From the NCBI RefSeq assembly GCF_019204025.1, contig NZ_JAGSPB010000001.1, forward strand, positions 930,001 through 994,000: a DNA stretch of 64,000 nucleotides. The letters run 5' to 3'. Shown here in pieces: positions 45,287 through 53,422 of the stretch (the first letter of the stretch is position 1; every line of letters begins with the position of its first letter). The position numbers and the translations under genes were made by a program. The DNA comes from Erythrobacter ani (lineage in GTDB: Bacteria; Pseudomonadota; Alphaproteobacteria; Sphingomonadales; Sphingomonadaceae). Below the pieces are notes generated by a model. The model was not told where the DNA came from. It saw only the letters and a program-made list of their open reading frames with translations, and did no database searches.

Positions 45287-45516
45287 GGCTGGTCGCGCGC
45301 CCTCCTTGGGCTTGCCTGCAGTAAAGCAGCGGCGAATCACTGGACAAGCGTCCGGTTAACTCTTTTCCACGGCGCACCGGTGGATGTACGGTCAATTCAG
45401 GTGGAATTCAGCGCAATTTCGGCAAACGCTGGCTAATATTGCGGAAACCGGGCCGAGCCAGCGCGATGTTGGTATACGGTTCGCACCGATCAACGAGACA
45501 TTTTGGGCTGATTGAC

Positions 45517-46035
45517 ATGAAAACCTTTGCGACAGGGCTTGCCGCGATCACGATCCTCGCTGCGAGCGCCTCCATCACGGGCCAGCCGGCGGCTGCGCAG
45601 GCCACGAGCACGAGCGATTTTCGCAACACGATCGCCAACAATATGCGCGCCTGCGCGCCAGGAGCCGGACCTGCCGTGCGCGTCACGATTAACGGCGTCA
45701 AGAATTCCTCGGGCAAGGTCCGGGTACAGGTTTATCAGGGCACCAAGGCCGATTGGCTCGAAAAGGGCCGCTGGCTCAACCGGATCGAGCTTCCGGCGCG
45801 CCGCGGCCGCATGACGTTCTGTGTGCCCGTCCCCGCGAGCGGGACTTATGCCATCGCCGCCCGGCACGATGTCAACGGCAACGGATCGACCGACCTGCGC
45901 GAAGATGGCGGGGCGATGTCGAACGATCCATCGATCAGCATCTTCAACCTGGGGAAGCCGAGCGTGGACAAGACCCGTTTCAATATCGGGTCGGGCGTCG
46001 ATTCAATGACGATCACAATGAAGTATTTCGGCTGA
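45517..46035 (+). CDS. secreted DUF2141-family protein
   Basis: 172 residues from ATG 45517; longer in-frame starts are rejected because signal-peptide sequence begins here (FATGLAAITILAASASITGQPAAAQA). The mature part is a single beta-sandwich: VRVTINGVKNSSGKVRVQVYQGTKADWLEKG, YAIAARHDVNGNGSTDLREDGGAMSND (split by eye), and KTRFNIGSGVDSMTITMKYFG, which are the conserved DUF2141 blocks, with ARHDVNGNG the hallmark. Periplasmic or secreted; no enzymatic function is known. Stands alone, convergent with the Tam41-like gene. Confidence 0.85.
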   Translation: MKTFATGLAAITILAASASITGQPAAAQATSTSDFRNTIANNMRACAPGAGPAVRVTINGVKNSSGKVRVQVYQGTKADWLEKGRWLNRIELPARRGRMTFCVPVPASGTYAIAARHDVNGNGSTDLREDGGAMSNDPSISIFNLGKPSVDKTRFNIGSGVDSMTITMKYFG

Positions 46036-46042
46036 GCCGCGA

Positions 46043-46975
46043 TCAGCTGCCGTTTCGCTGCGATCTTTTGTGACGCCATAACGACAAAAGCACGCCGGGC
46101 GCGGCGAGGATCGGATGCTTCTCGCGGAATGGCGTAACCTCGACCGGCATGCCGGTGTGCCGCTCGACCTTCCACGCAGCATAGCGCGTCGCCCCGTCGA
46201 ACGTGGTGCTTGCCTTGAGCAGGCGGATGAAATTGAGCGGCTTGCCGAGGCGCTGCCGGACCTTCCACCAGTTTAGAATGTCGCGCCTGCGCTGCTCCGG
46301 CAATGCAGGCCGGATCTGGTCGCCGTCCTGAGCGAAAGCGATGCCGTCCGCCTCCAGCGCAAGGGGGAGGAGACCGTCGAAATGCGCGGCATTCACGCTG
46401 AGGATATCGTTTTCCCGTCCCGCTCTCTCGACCCGGAATTCCGCCTTGTATGTCGCCTGGAACAGAGCGCGCCAGTAATCCGCTGCCGTACCGCTGTTCG
46501 GACCGAGACCGACAGCCAATCGCGCGGCGGTTCTTGCAGCGGAACCGAGTGCATCGATGACCTTGCCGCGCGCCCGCTCGTCGTTCTGCCAGACCAGCGC
46601 GCACGGCTGAACGAACCGGGCCCAGATGGTTGTGTCCTTCAGCTCGCCCGCAGCGGCCTTTCGAAACGTAGCGAGCGTCATCGTCGCCACCTTGGCGCGC
46701 AGCATGGTGTCTTCGTGTCCGCGTTCGTGATAACTCACAATCGGCCAGATCGCGGGTTCGTCTGTCCCTGCGCGAAGGATATAGAAGTCGAGCACCCCGT
46801 CGAGCGACCCGGTCCGCAAGTTCGACCCGTAAAACACCACTGCGCGCGCATCCGCACCCTCCGCCAGCGCGCGCGCGAACTCCGCGACCGCCGGGTCGAC
46901 CGCCGCATCAATCTGGTGCGCCAGTCGGCGAGTTAGGTTTTCGGAAGCCGGATCGGTCACGTGGACAGGCCCCAC
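46043..46975 (-). CDS. Tam41-like phosphatidate cytidylyltransferase candidate
   Basis: 310 residues, start GTG at 46975. Nucleotidyltransferase-type motif VVFYGSNLRTGSLDGVLDFYIL near residue 46 (GS...D-x-D pattern) matches the glycine-serine and Asp block of mitochondrial Tam41. Then come IWARFVQPCALVW (like AGRLQKP of Tam41), a helical middle (ADYWRALFQATYKAEFRVERAGRE) and a basic tail AAWKVERHTG...SLWRHKRSQ, in the same order as Tam41. Tam41 makes CDP-diacylglycerol from phosphatidate and CTP. The alignment is by eye and distant. The gene begins 10 bases after the diacylglycerol-kinase-like gene, whose product (phosphatidate) would be its substrate. Confidence 0.55.
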   Translation of the reverse strand: MGPVHVTDPASENLTRRLAHQIDAAVDPAVAEFARALAEGADARAVVFYGSNLRTGSLDGVLDFYILRAGTDEPAIWPIVSYHERGHEDTMLRAKVATMTLATFRKAAAGELKDTTIWARFVQPCALVWQNDERARGKVIDALGSAARTAARLAVGLGPNSGTAADYWRALFQATYKAEFRVERAGRENDILSVNAAHFDGLLPLALEADGIAFAQDGDQIRPALPEQRRRDILNWWKVRQRLGKPLNFIRLLKASTTFDGATRYAAWKVERHTGMPVEVTPFREKHPILAAPGVLLSLWRHKRSQRNGS

Positions 46976-46985
46976 CCGTCAAAGA

Positions 46986-48026
46986 TCAGGGTGCGATGAA
47001 TTGCAATTCGGGCCCTTGGCCGATGTGATATTTGCCCGCAGGAAAAGCCTCTCCGTCAAGGATGAACTGATCGTCGATTTCGAGCGTGAATTCCGGAGCG
47101 CTGAGCTGGTGGATGCCGCGTTCGCGCGGATTGGCGATTTCTCGGCCCATGATCGCAATCGGCAGAAGGGCGGCGGTCCGCCTCGAGATCTGGTCGAGCG
47201 CGACGATTTTCAGTCCTGATTTAAGCTTGCCAAAGGGATGCGTGCCGGCGGGCAGGCGCTCTAGGGTCGAGGCGAACAGCAATTGGCGGTAATCGGTATC
47301 GCCGCGTCCGCTGTGCGCCATCGGCGTACGGTTCGCGCCGAGTTCGACCTTCATCCGCGAGCCTTTGCGCCAAGGATTTTCGGATCCGGCAAACAGCGCC
47401 TGCGCGATCGTCCACGCCGTGGTGACGCCCACCGCGAGGCTGTTGAAAGCGCCTAGCCGGTGCGCGCTCTGGCCCGCCTGCGTTGCCTTGGTAAAAGACC
47501 CTGCGCCAAGGATGAAACCGAGGACTTTCGAAGCGGAAAGGTCGTTGGCTGCATTGATCTCGATCGGACGGCGATACACACGCGATCCGTTGTCCAGCGC
47601 GTCGATCGCATCCTGCAGGTTCCACTCTGGCGGAACGCCCAGATCGACCGTGAGGGCGTTGGTCTTGCCTTTGGGAAGTACGGCGATTGCGGGCCAATCG
47701 TCTCCAAAGATGGCGAGCCCGGATGTGAGGACGTCGCGAACAGTACCGTCTCCGCCGTTGATGACGAGCAGCTCGATGCCGCGGCTGGCAAACTCGGTTA
47801 GCGCAATCGGAAGCTGCGAGCGATCGCCCGGCTTTGCAATATGAACGTGCGGGGAGACGCCGCAATCGAAGTCGGCACCCTGGTTCCCGTGGCTGCGCGG
47901 GTTGTAGATTACGCCAACACTGGGGGCCTCTCCGGGAAGCCGCACAGGGCGCCGCGAAGCATCGGCCATCCGGCCCGACGCTGGGCGCGGCATCTGCGCA
48001 AATTCGTAGATCGGAGTTGCCATCAT
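46986..48026 (-). CDS. diacylglycerol/lipid kinase family protein
   Basis: 346 residues from ATG 48026 (AAGG upstream); the 48077 start is rejected. DAGK catalytic domain: SVGVIYNPRSHGN at the N-terminus, the nucleotide loop ELLVINGGDGTVRDVLTSGL, and AVLPKGKTNALTVDLG, a variant of the usual P-x-G-T-x-N motif with Lys where Gly is typical. Downstream are a long lobe and the C-terminal ILDGEAFPAGKYHIGQG (the D-x-E type end). It phosphorylates a lipid such as diacylglycerol or ceramide at the inner membrane face. The Tam41-like gene follows after 10 bases. Confidence 0.82.
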   Translation of the reverse strand: MMATPIYEFAQMPRPASGRMADASRRPVRLPGEAPSVGVIYNPRSHGNQGADFDCGVSPHVHIAKPGDRSQLPIALTEFASRGIELLVINGGDGTVRDVLTSGLAIFGDDWPAIAVLPKGKTNALTVDLGVPPEWNLQDAIDALDNGSRVYRRPIEINAANDLSASKVLGFILGAGSFTKATQAGQSAHRLGAFNSLAVGVTTAWTIAQALFAGSENPWRKGSRMKVELGANRTPMAHSGRGDTDYRQLLFASTLERLPAGTHPFGKLKSGLKIVALDQISRRTAALLPIAIMGREIANPRERGIHQLSAPEFTLEIDDQFILDGEAFPAGKYHIGQGPELQFIAP

Positions 48027-48266
48027 TATCCTTAACGCTCTGCCTCGCGAACGCTCCTCTGCCACCAAATGCCTCATTTGTCACATTCGTTTGCAAGGCC
48101 TTTTTGGTTACATCGGTTACCATCGCGGATTTGGCAAGCCTTCCGCAGGATATTCTTTACGGAACCGTTCAGATTATAGATAGGGCGGTAATCGGGTGCG
48201 ACCTGTCAGGAGGGTCGGCTCCATTTTCGTGCTGGCGTCATGGCGTCTGGCCGCTAGGTTGAGAAG
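48027..48266. other. divergent intergenic region upstream of kinase and M20 genes
   Basis: 240 bases without a gene. It holds a direct repeat GGTTAC (spaced 9 bp, starting near 48103), a possible -10 TATAGAT near 48175 on the plus strand, and otherwise no strong structure. Divergent promoters are expected here. Confidence 0.35.
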
Positions 48267-49472
48267 ATGCTGACAACTTCCCTGCTCGACTCCGCCCGCT
48301 CGCTCGCCCCCGATATCGTCGCCTTGCGGCGGGCGATCCACGCCGAACCCGAGCTGGGCCTGCATTGCCCCATGACGATGGCCAAGGTGCGCGATGCGCT
48401 GGCCGACCTTCCGCTGCAATGGCGCGAGGGCTCGTCCACGACCGGAGCGGTCGCTACGCTGACCGGGGGCAAGGCCGACGCAAACTCACCGCGCGTTTTG
48501 CTACGCGGGGACATGGATGCGCTGCCGATGGATGAGAAAACCGGCCTTGATTTTGCTTCCACCATTCCGGGGCGCATGCATGCCTGCGGTCACGATACCC
48601 ACACCGCGATGCTGGTTGGAGCCGCACGGCTGCTGGCCGATATCCAGGCCGAGCTTACCGGCACGGTAGATTTCATGTTCCAGCCGGGCGAGGAAGGGCA
48701 TCACGGCGCGCGCTTCATGCTGGACGATGGCCTGATCGACCCGCTGCCCGATGCGGCGTTTGCGCTGCATATCATGCCCAACGCCGCGCACGGTGTTCTG
48801 GCAGGACGCGCTGGGCCGCTGATGGCCGCTGCCGATCAGTTCACGATCACGGTGAAAGGCCAGGGCGGGCACGCCTCCATGCCGCATGACTGCGCCGACC
48901 CTGTCCCCGCTGCAGCCGCGATCATCGGCGCGATCCAGGCGATGGTCACGCGGCGGTTCAAGGCGACCAATGCCGTCGTCGTTACCGTCACTCAGATACA
49001 TGCCGGTACCGCGCACAATGTTATCCCGGACGAAGTGACACTAGGCGGGACGATGCGGACGCTGAGCGCCGATCACCGTGACAAGCTGCACGGCCTGATC
49101 GCCCAAACCGCCAGCCAGACCGCAGCGGCTTACGGCGTCTCTGCGACATGCGAGATCGAATTCGGCTTTCCAGTGACGAATTGCGACGCTCGAGCCGTTG
49201 CTCTCGGACAGAGAGTCGCGCGCGAGATCGGCGGGGCGGACGGCTGGCGCGACCTGCCCGATCCCATCATGGGCGCGGAGGATTTCTCTTACATCCTTGA
49301 GAAAGTGCCTGGCGCGATGTTCTTCCTTGGTGTCGCGCCTCAGGGCGAAGACTGGACGCAATGCTGCGCGATCCATTCGCCGCGCATGCATGTCGATGAA
49401 ACAGCATTGCCGCAAGGCGCGGCGATGCTTGCAGGCTGCGCTCTGGAATATTTCGACAACGGGTTCAGCTGA
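48267..49472 (+). CDS. M20D-family amidohydrolase/metallopeptidase
   Basis: 401 residues. Two-zinc peptidase fold: HAEPELGLHCP, LLRGDMDALPMDEKTG (first metal Asp), HACGHDTHTAMLVGAARLL (metal His), MFQPGEEGHHGARFMLDDG (Glu pair), LHIMPN (His), and GAEDFSYILEKVPGAMFFLG near the end. The dimerisation domain between about residues 185 and 295 carries GQGGHASMPHDCADP. All ligands are intact. M20D members hydrolyse N-acyl amino acids (hippurate, N-acetyl-diaminopimelate, IAA conjugates); which one here is unknown. The DUF5996 gene follows 38 bases later. Confidence 0.9.
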   Translation: MLTTSLLDSARSLAPDIVALRRAIHAEPELGLHCPMTMAKVRDALADLPLQWREGSSTTGAVATLTGGKADANSPRVLLRGDMDALPMDEKTGLDFASTIPGRMHACGHDTHTAMLVGAARLLADIQAELTGTVDFMFQPGEEGHHGARFMLDDGLIDPLPDAAFALHIMPNAAHGVLAGRAGPLMAAADQFTITVKGQGGHASMPHDCADPVPAAAAIIGAIQAMVTRRFKATNAVVVTVTQIHAGTAHNVIPDEVTLGGTMRTLSADHRDKLHGLIAQTASQTAAAYGVSATCEIEFGFPVTNCDARAVALGQRVAREIGGADGWRDLPDPIMGAEDFSYILEKVPGAMFFLGVAPQGEDWTQCCAIHSPRMHVDETALPQGAAMLAGCALEYFDNGFS

Positions 49473-49510
49473 TCGACGACGCGCAATTCCGACGCAATCT
49501 GGAGCCCCCC

Positions 49511-50443
49511 ATGAGCAGACCCTGGCCCGATATCCCCTACGAACCCTGGGCCGAAACCTGCGCTGCGCTTCACCTGATGAGCCAAGTCGTGGGCAAGGTA
49601 CGGATCGCCCACACGCCGTGGGTCAATCATTCCTGGCATGCCACGCTCTATGTGACGCCGCGCGGTCTCACGACCGGCCCGATCCATCATGAGAATGGTT
49701 GCCTGACGCTTTCGTTCGATTTGCAAGACCACTTGCTCGTTTGCGAGAATGCGAGCGGGTGGCGAGCCAGCACCGAACTTGGCCCCACCAGCATTTCCGA
49801 TTTCACGGCCGGCGTAGGTCGTCTGGTGGAGGGGGCCGGGGCTGTGTTCGATATCCACGGCGCGCCCAACGAAATACCCGATCCCGTTCCGTTCGCCGAG
49901 GATCATGTCCAGCGGCCCTACGATGCGGACGCGGTCGAGCGATTTCATGACGCGCTTCTCCAGATCGACAGGGTCTTTTCGCGTTTCAGCACCGCTTTTC
50001 TGGGCAAGACATCGCCCGTGCACCTGTTCTGGGGATCGTTCGATCTCGCCGTCACGCGCTTTTCGGGCCAGCCCGCGCCCGAACATCCGGGCGGCGTGCC
50101 GTATTTGCCGGATGCAGTGACGCGGGAGGCGTACAGTCATGAAGTGTCATCGGCGGGTTTCTGGCCGGGCAATGGGGGTGCGGGTGAAGCCATGTTCTAT
50201 TCCTACGCCTACCCGGTGCCTGAAGGGTTCTCGGCCCAAACTGTCGAACCGGACAGCGCGCGATGGGATAGTGAGCTGGGCGAATTCGTGCTCCCTTACG
50301 AAGCCGTCCGCACCTCCGAAGATCCTGAAGCGACGCTGTTGGCGTTTCTCCAGTCGACCTACACCGCCGCATCGCGGTGCGCGGACTGGGACGCAGCGCT
50401 CAACACATCGCTTCAGAAACCGGGCATTCCCCGCACGGTTTGA
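49511..50443 (+). CDS. DUF5996-family protein
   Basis: 310 residues, soluble, no signal. Begins WPDIPYEPWAETCAALHLMSQVVGKVRIAH and continues with NHSWHATLYVTPRGLTTGPI, HLFWGSFDLAVTRFSG and GFWPGNGGAGEAMFYSYAYPVPEGF, a pattern I associate with DUF5996. It has many Trp and His; His residues in NHSWHATLYV and PSHEVSSAGFWPG-like segments could bind metal, but nothing is proved. Function unknown. Probably cotranscribed with the M20 peptidase upstream. The C-terminus (PGIPRTV) is followed by a gene-free stretch. Confidence 0.78.
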   Translation: MSRPWPDIPYEPWAETCAALHLMSQVVGKVRIAHTPWVNHSWHATLYVTPRGLTTGPIHHENGCLTLSFDLQDHLLVCENASGWRASTELGPTSISDFTAGVGRLVEGAGAVFDIHGAPNEIPDPVPFAEDHVQRPYDADAVERFHDALLQIDRVFSRFSTAFLGKTSPVHLFWGSFDLAVTRFSGQPAPEHPGGVPYLPDAVTREAYSHEVSSAGFWPGNGGAGEAMFYSYAYPVPEGFSAQTVEPDSARWDSELGEFVLPYEAVRTSEDPEATLLAFLQSTYTAASRCADWDAALNTSLQKPGIPRTV

Positions 50444-50803
50444 GCCTTAGCGAGACTTGGAACTGCGACGGCAACCAACAGGTTGATCCAGGTGTCCCAC
50501 CGAACCCACCCCGGCGACATTCACTCCGGCTATATATTGAACCTACCGTCCGCACCGGCGGCCCAGGACTGAGGGCGATGCGCCCATACTTCCGCGCTCA
50601 ATTGCGCCCATTACCCCGGCGAGAATATCGCACGCATGGCGGCAGCAAAAAGGCTGCGCGGGCCGCACCGTTTGCAATGGCAACGTGCCCCCGACGACCG
50701 CGCCTCTCGCGGCTTTGAAATCGGGTTACAAAGGACTTTTATGGTTTTTTAGCCTCAATCGAGGCGCTAGGCGTATCTATCTTCCGCAAAAAATGGATTC
50801 GCA
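50444..50803. other. gene-free stretch before an AT-richer island
   Basis: 360 bases. An ORF on the plus strand (50377-50718) shows no coding-like amino-acid pattern and is not called. There is a GGAAC-N17-GGTT element (50459-50484), close to the alphaproteobacterial EcfG/general-stress promoter (GGAAC-N16-17-CGTT), but no gene follows within about 320 bases. A 6-bp inverted repeat (AGCCTC/GAGGCG type near 50752-50768) is followed by no T-run. Confidence 0.3.
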
Positions 50804-51520
50804 ATGTCCTCAAGAGTGCCGGTTCAAATTCTCGGAAGCTGCGCAACACGTGATGCTTTCGATTATCCGTTTGCAGACTGTCTTGACCTTTTGGACTACA
50901 CCGCCCGAACCAGTCTAGCATCGCTCGTATGCAATGCTCGGATCGAACAGCCGGTGTTGAATCAGATCCCGTCCAGTTTCCAACGAAGGATGGTTAAACG
51001 CGACATGTCCAAGCAATTCTGGCATCGGGCGGCAAGTTATCAAGAAAGCGTGCTGATTGTCGACTTGGTGGATGATCGCTTTTTCCTGCGCCGTTTCGAA
51101 GATGGCACTGGCCACACCATCTCTGCAGAATATGCCAAAGCAAAAAAATACTGGTCCAAAGACAAAAGTGATGTTTTGAGATTTAGCGATGAGAAATTCA
51201 AGAATTTCTGGTCGGAGGGTTTTGAAAAACTATCGAAGCTGGTCGAGAGCTCCGCAAACATCCAATTGTTGGTTAATTGCGTGTATTTTTTACCGACCGC
51301 CCCGGACGGCATTAACGGTGCACAACAAACACAAATGATGAACAAATACTTGGAGAATCGCTATGATTTATTCCGTTCGCGCTTTGGTGATGATGCTCTC
51401 ATTGAGTACCCCGATACACTGCTGGCAACGGATGCGGGCCATAAATGGGGGCTAGCGCCTTACCATTACTCGGAAGACGCCTACCGCCACTTTGTTGAGC
51501 AGGTCCGCCAACGAATCTAA
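50804..51520 (+). CDS. DUF6270-like protein, possible SGNH-type hydrolase
   Basis: 238 residues from ATG 50804. The opening VQILGSCATRDAFDYPFADC has the GSC-x-TRD motif of the DUF6270 family; the Ser or Cys could act as a nucleophile as in SGNH hydrolases. The C-terminal LATDAGHKWGLAPYHYSEDAYRHF supplies a D-x-x-H-like pair. Middle segments are rich in Lys and aromatic residues. Related proteins occur in polysaccharide or capsule loci in other bacteria, as far as I recall. Codon third positions are visibly richer in A/T than in neighbouring genes, suggesting transfer. Identity to the family is moderate; function unproved. Confidence 0.6.
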   Translation: MSSRVPVQILGSCATRDAFDYPFADCLDLLDYTARTSLASLVCNARIEQPVLNQIPSSFQRRMVKRDMSKQFWHRAASYQESVLIVDLVDDRFFLRRFEDGTGHTISAEYAKAKKYWSKDKSDVLRFSDEKFKNFWSEGFEKLSKLVESSANIQLLVNCVYFLPTAPDGINGAQQTQMMNKYLENRYDLFRSRFGDDALIEYPDTLLATDAGHKWGLAPYHYSEDAYRHFVEQVRQRI

Positions 51521-51949
51521 GTTGAAAGCCAAAATATGGGGCGAAAAACTCGTGAAGCTCGCCGCACCTTGCTTAGCCATCACCGCTTTCCAGCGATCCT
51601 CGCTTTATGTGCTCAGTTCAAAAAAGCGACAAGGCGTAAATCAAACTGCAGAAAAAGACAGGCAAGCCGAACAAGACTCGAGTCTGTATCTCCTGCCTTC
51701 GGAATCGCCAGAAACGCGCATTAAGGTGTAACTTAACAATACCAGAATGTGCACACTAAATTTTTGTACTGTATTAAGTGCATTCTAAGTAATTGTTTAT
51801 GGCTCGCATTTTCGGTTCTGATTTTACACCTCCTCCACTGACATTTCATTGATCTAATCACACCGTTGCCTTCAACGGCATGATCGCAATGCATTTCCTG
51901 AACAATAGTGTCGGGTAGAAGGCACTCGCCAAGGCAACGCCCTGCGAAT
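51521..51949. other. AT-rich gene-free stretch
   Basis: About 430 bases of visibly lower GC than the rest of the window. An ORF (51492-51731) overlaps the previous gene and has no family signal. No repeats, transposase fragments or tRNA were seen. It may be decayed foreign DNA following the DUF6270-like gene. Confidence 0.4.
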
Positions 51950-52053
51950 TGGGCACCGCGCCTAGGGTGTGCCCCGCGATGCGACCCATCGTCTTAGTCA
52001 GATTGTCGTGGCTGGAAAACTCAATGGCGTAGGCGATGGCAGCAATGGCAGCG
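51950..52053 (-). pseudogene. relic of an AraC-type regulator (C-terminal end)
   Basis: The translated segment IAYAIEFSSHDNLTKTMGRI followed by AGHTLGAVP matches the last part of the AraC genes at 55867 and 56786 (IAYATGFSSQAHMTTTMGRI then AGHTPGAV). Nucleotide similarity is clear across the block. The frame then reads into unrelated sequence with no domain upstream, so only about 35 codons remain. This is a decayed copy. Confidence 0.75.
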
Positions 52054-52061
52054 CAGTTATT

Positions 52062-52110
52062 TGATGGAGCGGCGGCTCCAACACGCCAAGCGCGCGCTAG
52101 AGGCGGCGAA
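52062..52110 (+). pseudogene. relic of an AraC-type regulator (HTH fragment, plus strand)
   Basis: TGATGGAGCGGCGGCTC and the following bases match the AraC gene at 52408 (segment around 53120-53165: residues LMERRLERAKRALEAANDG). About eight substitutions in 50 bases. It is joined directly to the 116-bp repeat, as if the 3' end of a gene had been deleted. Confidence 0.7.
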
Positions 52111-52223
52111 CGACAGTTTCGGATAAGCTCGACTGGCCCGCACTGTACAAATTGGCAGCGCAACCTTCCCCCGAAAAGCGATCAGTCACTACCGACGCGT
52201 GAAAACCGCAAGGGGATCGGGCC
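52108..52223. repeat. 116-bp direct repeat, copy 1
   Basis: Matches 53307-53422 at about 104 of 116 positions, no gaps. It includes the kinase tail relic. The two copies flank the AraC gene at 52408. Confidence 0.9.
52182..52223 (-). pseudogene. relic of a HisKA_2 histidine kinase (C-terminal end)
   Basis: On the minus strand the bases encode GPIPLRFSRVGSD and a stop, matching the last residues of the kinase at 53381 (GPIPLRFSRVGGD, stop). Upstream in this relic the coding sequence is lost. It belongs to the first copy of the 116-bp repeat. Confidence 0.75.
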
Positions 52224-52407
52224 GGTGTGCAGAGCGTTCCAGAATTTGGCGCCGCCCTTGCGAAGAGTGAGGACGTTGACCACGGCGCGCTTCGCCCATC
52301 GTCAACCGCCCCGGATATGCCGAGCAAGATTATGTAAGGCCGCAGAGCCGAGCGATGCTATAAACTCAGCTTATGTATCCAAGCGAAGGGTGAAGGAGGC
52401 CGCACGC

Positions 52408-53289
52408 ATGACGACACAGCCTAGCTTCGCCGATTGGTACAAGCAGGCCTATGCCGGCTTCCCGCAGGAGCACCGCGCAGCGGGCGCATCCGGGCTGGAA
52501 ATGTTCCATGTCGAGCAGGATAGCCACGAAACCGTCGATGAAATGGGTGACAACCATGCCTTGGTGCTGGTTCATAAGGGGCCGTCCAATTCCGTTTGGG
52601 ATTTTGGATATGGCAAGAGCGAAGCTCTTGCTACCGACAACGCACTCATGGTTCAGCCTGCGACCAGTGCGCCGGAAATGCGCATCGAAGGCCGTCATTC
52701 TCTGACTATGCTCGCATTTCCGGCTTCATCTTGCGACAGGTTATTGGGTCAAGACGCGACAGCAGGCTTAGATTTTGCTCCGCTGACGAGAGACATTACG
52801 TTCCGCGACCGTGAGACCCGGCACCTGGTGCTTTCGCTGTGGGACACCTCCGCGCGCGAAGGGCCGATGGCGGGGTTGAAGGTCGACAGTCTGTTTCAGC
52901 TGCTGCTGATCCGGCTGACCGAATTGTCCGGCGCGGCGCTCAAGAACGACAGCAATGCCAGGCTGTCCGCCGAGGAGATAAATGCCGCCTGCGCGATGAT
53001 CGAGGATTGCCTCTCCGACAAGCTCACCATTCCGCAAATCGCCGCCGAGATCGGGATCTCGCCCTATCACTTCGCCCGCCAGTTCAAGGCGCAGACCGGC
53101 GATACGCTGCACGGCTATCTGATGGAGCGGCGGCTCGAACGCGCGAAGCGGGCGCTCGAAGCGGCCAACGATGGCATCGCCGATATCGCCTATGATTGCG
53201 GTTTCTCCAGCCAGCAGCACATGACCAGCGCCTTCACCAAGCACCTCGGCATCACGCCCGCGCGCTATCGGCGCGAGGTGAGCGGCTGA
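52408..53289 (+). CDS. AraC-family transcriptional regulator
   Basis: 293 residues from ATG 52408, which has GAAGGAGG upstream; the open frame extends to 52036 but that part is relic DNA. The N-terminal about 180 residues form a divergent sensor domain (SGLEMFHVEQDSHETVDEM; LVHKGPSNSVWDF). The C-terminal AraC HTH_18 starts at AACAMIEDCLSDKLTIPQIA and has both helix-turn-helix units (FARQFKAQTGDTLHGYLMERRL; IADIAYDCGFSSQQHMTSAF; ITPARYRREV). It faces the kinase gene at 53381 tail to tail. Target genes are unknown; its neighbours are candidates. Confidence 0.9.
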   Translation: MTTQPSFADWYKQAYAGFPQEHRAAGASGLEMFHVEQDSHETVDEMGDNHALVLVHKGPSNSVWDFGYGKSEALATDNALMVQPATSAPEMRIEGRHSLTMLAFPASSCDRLLGQDATAGLDFAPLTRDITFRDRETRHLVLSLWDTSAREGPMAGLKVDSLFQLLLIRLTELSGAALKNDSNARLSAEEINAACAMIEDCLSDKLTIPQIAAEIGISPYHFARQFKAQTGDTLHGYLMERRLERAKRALEAANDGIADIAYDCGFSSQQHMTSAFTKHLGITPARYRREVSG

Positions 53290-53306
53290 GCCGCCGTTTC
53301 GATTGA

Positions 53307-53422
53307 GAACGATAGTTTCGAATAAGCTCGATTGGCCCGCGCTGCGCAATTGGGCAGCGCAACCTTCCCGCGAAAGGCGATCAGTCGCCACCGACGCGTG
53401 AAAACCGCAAGGGGATCGGGCC
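53307..53422. repeat. 116-bp direct repeat, copy 2
   Basis: Same repeat as 52108-52223; spans the gap after the AraC gene (ends 53289) and the 3' end of the kinase gene (stop at 53381). Probably a duplication of the AraC-kinase junction. Confidence 0.9.

Noticed and set aside
50459..50484. EcfG-type general-stress promoter (GGAAC-N17-GGTT)
   Set aside because: The -10 part has G instead of C and there is no gene within 320 bases. Kept only as a note.
50377..50718. ORF after the DUF5996 gene
   Set aside because: It starts inside the DUF5996 gene in another frame and has no coding-like composition.
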